Part shown: positions 47,272 to 57,262 of the stretch, in pieces | How the letters are laid out: every line of letters begins with the position of its first letter | Position numbering within the stretch: position 1 is the first letter of the stretch | DNA from: Chamaecyparis obtusa | Lineage: Eukaryota > Streptophyta > Pinopsida > Cupressales > Cupressaceae | Direction of reading: 5' to 3' | Length of the DNA: 64,000 bases | Assembly: GCA_027943335.1 (NCBI GenBank) | Contig: BSBK01001577.1 | Location: 64,501 to 128,500 of the forward strand | Notes under the pieces: model-generated | Told to the model about the DNA's origin: nothing | The model's input: only the letters and a program-made list of their open reading frames with translations | Databases searched by the model: none | Program-made: the position numbers and the translations under genes

Positions 47272-48750
47272 TGTAAGATATAAAAATATACGAGGTATAG
47301 AAATTATATTTATGTGTGGGGTAATGTGTGTGTAGATAGGGTGTGTGTTGAAAATGTTGTGGACATAGATTACCTCCTAATCCAAGACAAGGAGATCTTA
47401 ATTGATTAACCCAAAGGAGATGATCCATGCAAAAAGGAATCAATTGTTTATGGATAAAGAGGGAAAGGAGATCTAGTTTCCTAATTATAAAGTAAAATAA
47501 TAAATCAGAAAGATTAGGATAAAATGAAACACTTATCTTGAAATGTAGTAGATCTGGAAATTGATATTTATTGATGTCTATACTGAGTTTTTGGAAATTC
47601 TGCGACCGAATCTAGAACAAACACAGAGAGATGGAGAAAACCCATAAATATTTTCTATTTCTGAGCCAGGTCGACCTTGACCGCCTTATGTCAACCTTGA
47701 CTACTTTATGTCAACCTTGACCTGCACTGCTTTGACAAAAATTATGTTCACAGATCCCAAACTTTGCTAAAAAGGGTATTCCAATCTGCTCTGTAATTTG
47801 TTGTTCCGCTCCTGTACCTGCACCTGCAAGAAAAAATGGTTTTATTGTTTGGATGAGGGGTTTGCCTTGGTCAAACCCTAGTTTTGGAATTAACCTTGAA
47901 ATAGAATTGAAATAGAGAATGCTAGCAAGTAGTAGAATAAGATCTAACAATGAAGCTATGAAATTCAATACATATGTAATTATATTTGAAATATAAACAA
48001 ATATGTTAATATGAAAGCTTAGACTCAACAACAAAAACCATAAATGCAAATTAAAACCTCCATGATTGTATGATTGAAATCCACTTTGAAGAAAGAATGA
48101 GTAGATCTTGAGAAGAAGACTTGAAAACCTTCATTGAACACTTGGAAGCTTGAAACTAGATTATGCCCAAAATGATCCGCCTTCTTTTCCTTTCTTTCTC
48201 TTTCCTTTCTTTCTCATGATCTACTTGATTGATGGATGGATAAAATGAGAGGAGGCTTCCTTATACACTAGTCAAGGGCACAAACTTCTAAAGAGGCCGA
48301 TATATGAGAAATAAATTCCCATTAGGCTCATACCCCTAGAAATGGACCCATATTAAATTTACTTTAAGGGTCACCACTTCAAAGCCCAAAGCAACCAACT
48401 CGGAAGAAGAAAAAAAGAACTTTTGAGGCTCCCAACACATTTGACACACTTTTCGATGAAAAAGGAGGACCTAGGCAAAGGTCAAGGTTGACCCTGACCT
48501 AGATGAAGGTTGAGGTCGACCCTGACCTAGGTCAAGGTCAAGTTAAACCTTGACCCACTGGGTTAAGACCCCTGGAAAATTTGCCAGGTGGGGAAAATAG
48601 TCCTTAAGGAGGCCCAATCAATGCCCTAAACAGGCATAGATTATGGAAAAGGGCCAAAAAATAGAGGACGACATGATGATGGCCCAAAACACCCTCTAAG
48701 GAGGGATAAATAGTCTTAACATGGAAGTTCTTTCATTTTAAGACTATACA
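47272..48750 (-). repeat. G2 5' LTR (right) with W-box array
   Basis: A 1,479-bp promoter LTR of G2. Five TTGACC hexamers in both orientations lie at 48480-48485, 48488-48493, 48530-48535, 48536-48541 and 48550-48555, about 200-270 bp inside the U3 start. The TATA position reads TGTATAAGG here. Confidence 0.85.
48480..48555. promoter_or_regulatory. TTGACC (W-box) cluster in G2 U3
   Basis: Five copies of TTGACC/GGTCAA in 76 bp. TTGAC(C/T) is the known binding core of plant WRKY factors. Regulation is inferred from sequence only. Confidence 0.55.
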
Positions 48751-48959
48751 CACCCTAAGGTTAGGATTTTGGCAACTAGTAAAACCTAATAATTCTCTTT
48801 CTTAAGGATTAGGGAGCCTTATAAAACCTTGTGGTGTGTTTTATAAGGCTTTGGCTTGTTGTTTAACGGTAACTCAAGCTTTTTACATCCTTATGTTAGG
48901 TTTTTGTTTCACTATTGATTGTTGGATACAATTATGTATCTTTGAATATTTTGTAGCTC

Positions 48960-51900
48960 TTTCTTTGGGGGTTCCAAATCCCCATCAAAATTTGTTTGTA
49001 TAGGATATTTTGTCTCTTCAAAATCTATTTTCCCCTTTATTCAAAATAGTACCTTAAATGAAAAAATATTCCTCCATCTTGACTCTCCAAATTTGTTGAA
49101 GAGATTCCTTAGCTTGTTGAAGATCCTCATTTTTGTGCAAAGAAGGATATCCATTCCATGAATCCTTCCAAAACAAGGCTTTATCACCAACTTTTTCAAC
49201 CCAAGATAGATATAGTGTTATGACTTCCCTTGTCTGAGAAATGAAGTTTCACATAGAAGACCATTTAGGAGTATTAAGCATTATGTAAATGTGTTTGGGA
49301 GAATTAGAATCTATATATTTTTCCCTAATTATATGATCTTATAGAGAGGAACTATTTCAATACAATTTCCATTGCATATTAGCACCAAGACTTAGGTTTC
49401 CAAGAGATAAGTCCCGAATGCCTAAACCACCTTCAAATTTTGGTTTTGCAAAACTTCTCTCATGAAATTAACTGAATTTTTTTAATTTTCATCAATGTTT
49501 CCATTCCATAGAAAATCCCTTAGAAGTTTGACTATTTTTTCCAAAAATTCTATACGAGCTAAAACCACTTTCAAAATTATAATTAGGGTTTAAGGTGAGA
49601 ACCAACTTGATAACAAGAACGCTTCCTACCAATGATACCTACATTGGTTTCTATTTAATATCCTTTCTAAGATTGAAGAGACAATTGAAAACCAATTTGT
49701 ACCCCCATTATACACTTGTAATAAATGTATTCCCAATAATTTATACAGTAAAATATCTTATATAAATCTAAGATATTTGTGTAAAAATAATATGGGTCAT
49801 ATACATGGAAGAATTTGGTATGGATATACCCTACGAGAGTGATATCAAGTTACACTTTCCAATTAATCTACTCAAACTCTTAGATGTTATAATAAATAAG
49901 AAGGGAGATAGAGGATTACCATGCATAATCTCTCTGGAAGAAGAGAAAAAACCACATGGGATTTTATTAACTTGAATAAAAAAATTTACACTTGAGATAT
50001 AAGAAAGGATCCACTTACACCACTTTGTGCTAAAACTATATGCCAAAGCACTTGAATGATAAAATTGTACTAGATACAGTCACAAGCCTTCATCATATCC
50101 ATTTTTACATCCATTGAAAGAATATTATTGAATGGATAGAATAAATTAACTCATGGGATATTAAGGCTCCTTACACTATTAATTTACATAGGACAAAAAC
50201 ACCCTGATAGGTGGATATAATGGATGGAAAACTCTTGGCTAAAAAAATGGAGATTTATTTAGTGAAAAATCTTATAAAATATGTTGTACAAAAGAATGGG
50301 TATAAATTTTGATAAAGATTTACGATGAGAACACCTAGTGATGAGTACAATGTTAGTCACATTAAATTGCTTAACCATGGTGGCATTTATCTTGGAATTT
50401 TCCAATGTAAATAGAATGTCTTGGAAATTAAATCCCAATACTTTTAAAAAAAGAGAGGGATGAAATCATCTAGGTCTAGAGTCTTTTGTGGAGCAATTGC
50501 AAAAACCATCTTATTAACTTCTTCTAATGAGAAAGGTTTGAGTATATTATCATTATGTTGGTTAGAAAGAAGTTGTGGAATATTGTCTAACTTCAAATTG
50601 ACTTTGATCATCCACCATAGTGTCCATGAATAACTGAAGTGGTGGAAAATTAGGATTCAGAAAGCCATAAAAATAGAAGAGATCTATCAATAAAATAATT
50701 AAAATCATAATTTTTTATGATTTCAAAAAATGATTGTCAATATTTAAGAGACTATATATCACATGGTGTGTGGGATTAGAACTATGGTCAAAATTTTGAA
50801 GCCACCTATGAGAGATAAATATGATGAATCCTCTATGACCAACATAATGATTGCTACAAAACATAAGTGTAACTATCCAAACAACATAAAAATAAACACA
50901 AATCATGAAATCAATAATCTTTACATCTTATAAATTAAGAACCTCTAAAGATGACCACTTGTGATTAGCATCCTATATACAATAAAACCTAGAGAGGTCA
51001 ATGAGAATTTCAAAATTATAGGACACATAATTATGGGTTAGAGTCAAGAGGCATACTATAACTATCCAAATCCTAGAGATTAGAGTAGTGATTCTAGAAA
51101 AAGATTGGTGAGAATAATGCATCTAAATTCAAAAAATGATATTTTTTGCTGTTTAACATCATACTCTCTCTCTCCTCCAACCACCCAAGAGAGTTTTTAG
51201 AGTCCCATAAAAAAATTCTTAGGTGACAAGAGATCTAATTAGTTGAAAAAATACTCTAGCTAAGAAGATTCAATTGACATTAACCTTGTTTTCCAAAAAA
51301 CATTAGTCTAGAGAAGGTCTCACTTGAAGGTGGCACAATCTCACTCTTCATTTCTAAAGGATGTGAATTAGTTGAGGGATGCACTTTGATAACTAAATGA
51401 TTCAAAATGATATTTTTAGTCTACAAACTGTGAGGGTTGATATTTTCCTTAGATTTTTATGGAGGAGCCTTTGTAGATCAAAGAACATTAGCCAACTAGG
51501 GATGTTATTTGACTTAAGGACCACAAAGGGGTGATCCTCATTTTTATTCTTAGTTGACTAGAATTAAAATAATCATGGACTAGGTTAAGATAGAGTGCAT
51601 GCTAGACATGATGAAGTTCACTGATTCAAATGTTTGTTCACTCTTTCAAATCACTAGACATGCTAATGTGAACAGAAACAAATTTTCTTGGATGGGCCTA
51701 GTAAAACCTATTAGTATCAACACATGTGACCATCCATAAGGAGAAAAAAATAGACATAAAAATTTTCAACATGGAGGGGACAAACCAAGCAACTTAAATG
51801 AAACTACCACACACATTTTTTTTATTTGAGATTCCAAAATTTGACATTTTGTGTTGAAAGTCAAATAGTGTCACACATACACACACATAGCAAAGGTTGC

Positions 51901-52060
51901 ACTTGAGGATACCTTCCCATGGCTAGCCCTACAAATATGAAAAATAAAAAATCCTTTAGCGTAGCTTTAAACAACATCAAATCAGACCCCTTGTGGGACC
52001 CAATACTTGTTAACCTATTCCTACAACATACCTTCAGCATATGTCCTCCCAACAAAATAT
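48960..52060 (-). pseudogene. LINE3: old RT-containing LINE remnant (unit A)
   Basis: On the minus strand 52055-51861 resembles worn LINE ORF1 ('KGSDLMLFKATLKDFLF'). No intact endonuclease is visible at 51850-50700. RT begins near 50560 ('EVNKMVFAIAPQKTLDLDDF'). It continues to 50046-49831, where 'SSSREIMHGNPLSPFLFIIT' matches the RGxRQGDPLSPFLF block. A thumb-like 'FLWNGNID' lies near 49470-49500 and 'ALFWKDSWNGYPSLHKNEDL' near 49130-49180. Homology with unit B (62958-64000) continues to the window edge. There is one stop or frameshift every few dozen codons, so this is the oldest class of insertion here. Confidence 0.7.
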
Positions 52061-52453
52061 CTTGCTAAAGTGAAATGTTCTAACCATTTACAAATGCTAT
52101 CAAACTAAAGGATGGACAAATAACCTTTATTGTGAACTCAAAATATGTACCCCATAAAAATATTTTGAAACAAATTTATAAGGACACTAGTTTAGAGGAG
52201 GTATTGTGTAGAGTGTCCAAACCATCAAAATTAGTATGAACTATTTAGTTGAAACTATTTGAAACAATATAAAAGACAAATTTTAAAGTTGTAATAAATA
52301 GACTAGATTGAAAAAATTCATATGTTAATGACCCAAGTGGACATAGAAGAACTGGGGACCCAAAAAAAAGAAGAGTGAAAGACAAACTTTGAGAGAGTCC
52401 AATAGATCTATTTTTAAGCTTATAAAATTTTGATAGAAACTATGTATTTTTGG

Positions 52454-53400
52454 CCATGTGGTTTTCTTCCCTAAAATGATGATTTACCTTAAAGTTTAAA
52501 ATCATTTGAAGCAACCTCCATATTTCTGATAGAATATAATGCAATTACTAGTTAATTACTTTCTTGGATACTATAGCTGAGGTAATGACCTAAGTATCCC
52601 CTTCTATATAAATGAATACTCTTTATTACAATGCCAGTGAAATACCCATTGATAGAGCATTTTATTTAACAACATTATTTTTTCCATCTTGGATGTAGTT
52701 GGCTTGAGCCACACCACTTTACCTTTTTGATCCCTCAGAACACATTTTATCCCTAATTTGTCTAGAGGTTTCACTTAGAAGATCCATTAAAAAATAATTT
52801 AACCCAATTGTCACCAAGACGCATCCACCAATTAGTATCCCTAACAGATTGAGATGGGGATTTTCTAATCAGAGTACCTTAAATGGTAATGACATGAAAG
52901 GCCATTTGGACCAAACCATAGAATCAAAACTTTAGAATAATGAAGACAATAATTTCACCCTTGAAGTATATGCTCTTACATTCTCTGACGTGTGTATTTC
53001 TATCTCCTCCAAAATATGTTAGACTAAACATTCATGTTTTGTAAAAATTCTCTTATTTTTCTCCCACCATATACTCCAAGAAAAGATAAAGGTCATTTCT
53101 CTAAAAGGTATACATATGTATTTGGAAGTGGACCATGCTAACCTATTTTATTTTGAAGCCACTCCCAAAATGTTTCAGAAAACAAACATTGAAGAAATAA
53201 AAGTTAGGTAGTCTAAATATCTTGGTTGTCAAGCACAAAAGGAAACATTTGTGATATACCTAGTTTCTCCAACCATGAAGAAAAAACAATCCTATCATTT
53301 AGAGCTAGCCATGAAAATACAACCACCTTAGGTAAAAGAAACTCCTTACCAACTAGAGGAAAAGGCTCCAAGTCTAACTAGAATGTCTAAATTTCTCAAT
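52454..53400 (-). pseudogene. LINE zf-RVT and RNase H remnant (unit B)
   Basis: Counterpart of 36130-36990. It retains about 85 bp missing in A, including sequence translating to 'SETFWEWLQNKIG'. In RNase H, 'WVKLFFNGSSK' has Asn at the catalytic Asp position. It begins abruptly at the tandem junction (52454), so the last residues of RNase H and the LINE 3' end are missing. Confidence 0.7.
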
Positions 53401-53570
53401 AATCGATAACCCTTTCTCACTATATATTGATCACACTTTTTTGGATTCCATATAAGATGATTACGTTTAGAAGAAGGATAAATTAACCTTATTCTTTATT
53501 ATTTCTCTCAAAGAATTATTTTGGTCGTGGAGAAATGAAAGATCATAAAATTCCTTACAAATTATAGTAT

Positions 53571-53575
53571 TAACC
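53571..53575. repeat. TSD of G3, left copy (TAACC)
   Basis: One change from the right copy TAACT (60398-60402) and from the empty site in unit A (37185-37189). Confidence 0.8.
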
Positions 53576-53757
53576 TGTATCATCTTAAAATGGATGCACT
53601 CCATGTTGAGACCTTTTAGCCCTCCTTAGTAGGTTGTTTTGATCCTCATTCAAACACTTTCATGCGTCTATGCTTATCTGCCTGTTATGCCCCTCTTTTT
53701 TGCCTTTTCTCTCTACTTTTGAGACTTGGGCAAATTTCCCGAGGTCCTGATCTTCTG

Positions 53758-53811
53758 GGTCAAGGTCGACCTTGACCTTGACCCAGGTCAAATTCAACCT
53801 TGACCTTGACC
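53758..53811. promoter_or_regulatory. TTGACC (W-box) cluster in G3 5' LTR U3
   Basis: Six TTGACC hexamers at 53758 (reverse), 53772, 53778, 53786 (reverse), 53800 and 53806, all within 54 bp and about 420-470 bp upstream of the TATA box. The 3' LTR keeps four (58993, 59005, 59021, 59033). This is the known WRKY-binding core; stress or defence responsiveness is inferred. Confidence 0.6.
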
Positions 53812-54229
53812 CTAGGGTCCAGGGTCCTTGGGGTTAGGTCCCAATTTCAGGGTTTCATCAAAATTTTGTCTTTTCCCTCTTCGGGGCCACTATTTCTTGG
53901 GTTAAGTGTTGAATTCTCAAATTAATATTTGAGGTGGACCTTTCTCGATATTTGTATAGGATTCCTAATTTATTATTTGAGATTATCCTTTCTTGATTTT
54001 TGTGCCTAATGCTCAAATTAGCTTTGGGGTTGGCCTTACCTCGAATTTCATGACAAGGCTCTTAAATAATTATTTTTATTTATATCTTAAGTGTGGACCC
54101 TTTCTAGAGTTTTGTGTCAAGAATTTAATTTAATTTCCTCTCCATGTGCACCTCTCTAGATTTTTTTTCCAATTAACCTTAATTATTGTTTTCTATGCGG
54201 CCTCTCTAGAAGTTTGTGCCCTAGATCAC

Positions 54230-54237
54230 TATAAAAG
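54230..54237 (+). promoter_or_regulatory. G3 5' LTR TATA box
   Basis: TATAAAAG in the context GATCACTATAAAAGGGAGCC. It is repeated in the 3' LTR at 59457-59464 and, inverted, in both G1 LTRs. Confidence 0.7.
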
Positions 54238-55001
54238 GGAGCCTTCCTCTCTCATTTTCTCCATCCACAATCACAATTTCAATCAAGAAGCAAGAAATAA
54301 GGAGAAAGAAAGAATGAAAGCATTCATCTTCAAGCATTCAAGCATTCAAGATCCAATTCATCAAGGAGATCCATTAGTAGCCATTGAAGGTTTCAAGCTC
54401 TATGGAACTCTCTTGTTGAAGATTCCTCCATTCATTTCCATTCAAGCCTCTTCCTAATCAAAGATCCATTCAAGATTGGTATTGAAGATCTAAAGACAAT
54501 TTATTTGAGACATCCTACATTAAATTATACATTCATTTGGAGCATCCATACTTCTAGATTCAAGGATTCGAATCCTCCACAAGGGTTTCAACATAAGCAA
54601 GGTGAATTATTCCATTTACTTTGTTTATCTTTGCAATTTCAATTCAATTTAAAGGTTAATTCCTAAATTGGGGTTTGACTAAGGAAAACACCTCCCCTCG
54701 AACAAAAAAAAATCATTTTTCTTGCAAGTACAGGTGTGGGATGGCAAATATCAGTGCATATCTGGATACCCTTTTCGCTGAACTTTTAGGATCCACGAAT
54801 AGAATTTCTGTCAGAAATGAGCAATTAAAGGTCAAATTTTAGGGTCAAGGTCAATTTTTCTACCTAGGTCAAGGTCAACTTTTCTTAGAAAAAGAAAAAT
54901 ATTTCTACATTTTGTAGATCTCGCAGTTTCGGTTCAGGATCGCGAAAATCAACAGTTTCTGAGACTGTTTGACAAGGTTTTCATCCGATTCTTTTTCGGA
55001 G

Positions 55002-55007
55002 GTAAGT
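55002..55007 (+). promoter_or_regulatory. Candidate 5' splice site in G3 U5
   Basis: GAG|GTAAGTACC, a near-ideal plant splice donor, lies about 150 bp before the LTR end. The 3' LTR has it at 60251-60256. G1's left LTR has GAG|GTTAGT at the same place. No acceptor is proven. Confidence 0.45.
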
Positions 55008-55154
55008 ACCTTTATTTCTTAATTTCAATATTAGTCATCTACATTTACTTTCCATATCATTAGAATTTATATGTATGTGTAAAATATTGGTTTAGGGTCT
55101 CTTTCATGTGCATTATTCTAAACCCTATTCATCGATGTTTTACATTATACATTT

Positions 55155-55172
55155 TGGTGAACCCGTTTATGA
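55155..55172 (+). promoter_or_regulatory. G3 primer-binding site
   Basis: TGGTGAACCCGTTTATGA begins three bases after the LTR end. The TGGTGAACCC core is shared with G2. Confidence 0.65.
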
Positions 55173-55328
55173 CACTCTTTATTTTATGGTGTTAGATCTT
55201 ACACGATTATAAAATTAAATTTATTTTATTCTCTTTCATTTACATTTCAAAAATACAAAAAAAAAAATCCAAAATTTCTTTAAAAATACAAAAATAATTT
55301 ACATTTTTCATGCTTGTAATGTTACTTT

Positions 55329-57262
55329 GTGTTCAACATGTATGATTTTTATTTTGAGGATAGATCCCTTAATGAGGTACATGGAAGTGAGGATTTAATT
55401 TTTTCTAATGATATCTCCATTGATCCTATTCCTATTTCACCCTCCTCCACAACCTCTTCAATTGACCTTTATAGAGACGAGTTGGGGATTTATGTTAATT
55501 CTTCTCCTAATATATGTCTTTTCTATGAGCCTCCTTCAGAATATAATTTACCTTCTTTCCCCTTTAGGGATCAAGATTTAGTGATTTATGGCACTCCTAC
55601 AATGTGCTTTATTGACAGGGATGATAATCCTCATATTTGGGATGAACCTTTTCATTTGGGTGTTGATTACTCTTTTCCTCATGAAACTATTGTGGATGAT
55701 CCCTTGAATAAAGACATTGATTTATCTCCTCCTCGTGAAGAAGCTTTGATACAAGAGGGTGATTTATTAATAGATACCATATTCATACATGATGGTGACT
55801 CCTTTTCTAAAAATCACTCCCCTTATGTAGATATTTTAGTGAAAGAAGATGACATTATAAATGCTTTACCTCCATTTGGGATTCCTTCTAGTGATGAGGC
55901 ATTAGTAGAGAATGATATGGATTCCCTTAATGCTCTCACTCTTAGTGATGATCTTATGCAGAATCAAGTTCCTACTTCATCTCCTCCTAGGATGTCTTCT
56001 TTTCTTCCTTCTTATGAATCTGTTTGTAGTGTTGAGACAACTAACATGGTTTATCCAAAACCCTTGTTCACTATCAAAGGTTGTCCTCGCATTACTATCA
56101 AAGGTAAACCTATGGAATCTTTGGGGTCTTTCAATGATCAAGATTCAATATCTCACACTTATCGTACAAGGAATAACCCTCAACCTAATCTGGTAGTTTC
56201 TACTTCTTTTCCACCTTCTCAACCCATTCTTCCTCCTCCACCCCATCTTCCTAGCAAGGAGTATGATTTGATAAACCAATTGAAAAATACCCTTTCCAAG
56301 ATTTCTTTATGGGAGCTTCTTAAAACTTCACCTACCTACTATGAAGCCTTGAAAAAAGCTCTAGCAACTCTTCCCACTTCACCTCCTAATCAAGAGAACA
56401 TCAATACCTTCTTACAGTGCATGCATGCTACCCCAGGTGCTCCTGACATTGTATTTAATAAAAAGGATTTACCTTCTAAACAAGTTATGAGTCAATATGA
56501 TGCTCTTATCGTTGTTATTACTATCAATAAGAGTATCATTCGTGGGACCTTTATTGATAATGGATTTGGGCTTAATGTTTGGAGCATGGACATGCTTAAA
56601 GAGATTAAATCCTATCTTTCAACTATTCAACCTGACAATGTTCCTATACATAGCTTTGATAAAATTGCTAAGAAAACTTTAGGCATCATTACCTTACCTA
56701 TCAAAGTAGGTCCAGTCATCCTAAATACTCCTTTTCATTTTATGCCTGGACCTCTCAATTATAACCTTCTTTTGGGTAGACCTTGGTTTTATGAGATGCA
56801 TGCTATCCCTTCCACCCTTCACCGTAAAGTCAAGTTTATACATAACAACATGATGTATATACTTCATTATGATGATGCGCCTAATCCTTGTTTGAATATT
56901 CAAACCACAATACTCCAATTCCTAATAATAATCTTTCTTCCCGTAATTCTCTTCATGGTGATGATTGGGGAACCTTGGATTTTAATCCAACCTTTATTGG
57001 AGAGTATAAAGTTTCTGATCTTGATTTTATGAAGAAACAAAGAGAGTTTGAACAACGAGCTTTTGCTTATACTTCTAATGCCCTTCATAATAACTTTGTC
57101 ACTGCTTCTACCCATAATGAATTTGTCAAACCTACTAATGATGACATAGTGACTACTGAAGTTCCACTGATTCCTTTTGATATGGTTTCTTGTTATGGTC
57201 CTAGTTATCATTTCCTAGTTAAACAAGGATTCAATGGTCAAGGATGTGGTAAGCATAAATAG
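55329..57262 (+). pseudogene. G3 protein: retropepsin-like domain and G-patch, one frameshift
   Basis: Open from ATG at 55339 (first in-frame codons near 55329) to 57032. The first ~370 residues are acidic, Ser/Pro-rich and of unknown fold. No gag core is recognised. Residues ~390-520 match the gypsy aspartic-protease fold: 'IIRGTFIDNGFGLNV' (the catalytic D-T/S-G is D-N-G), 'KKTLGIITLPIKVGPVIL', 'NYNLLLGRPWFYEMHAIPS' and 'HRKVKFIHNN'. A frameshift near 56890 moves the natural continuation into the frame 56888-57262, which ends in a G-patch-like 'FLVKQGFNGQGCGKHK' before a stop. Whether this protein cuts anything is doubtful given the D-N-G. The same PR-to-G-patch order can be inferred for G2. 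Confidence 0.75.

Larger units (their letters stand above)
43211..48750 (-). mobile_element. G2: gypsy-like non-autonomous LTR element in unit A
   Basis: LTRs 43211-44595 and 47272-48750 flank a 2.7-kb interior. PBS (47268 down) and PPT (44596-44610, TTAAGCCCCCACTTT on plus) match G1 and G3. The unoccupied site in unit B (62950-62958, TTAAAACCCT) shows insertion at AACCC. The flanking copies are now AACTC (43206-43210) and CACCC (48751-48755), each one change from the original. The left terminal TG has become TA. The interior retains only fragments of gag and a G-patch. Confidence 0.85.
36158..52453. repeat. Segmental duplication unit A (16.3 kb)
   Basis: Starts CCATGTGGTTTTCTTCCC at 36158; the same sequence restarts at 52454. 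Collinear pairs (A:B) are 36158-37189:52454-53575, 37185-37985:60398-61202, 37986-39255:61203-62717, 42975-43210:62720-62957 and 48751-50040:62953-64000. They are in the same order and orientation, about 88-93% identical by eye. The unit carries the private insertion G2, and element L4 in complete form. Confidence 0.85.
53576..55151 (+). repeat. G3 5' LTR
   Basis: 1,576 bp. In order: a six-copy TTGACC cluster (53758-53811), TATAAAAG at 54230-54237, and a leader with conserved 'CATCAAGGAGATCCATTAG'. These are followed by a pyrimidine tract plus AG near 54718-54731 and an excellent splice-donor match GAG|GTAAGTACC (55002-55007). It ends ATTATACA. The 103-codon frame 54146-54457 starts upstream of the TATA box and is not treated as a gene. 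Confidence 0.9.

Noticed and set aside
55912..56196. 94-codon Leu-rich frame inside the G3 ORF, and similar shadows at 56497-56682 and 56900-57211
   Set aside because: Alternate-frame shadows of the 567-codon G3 protein.
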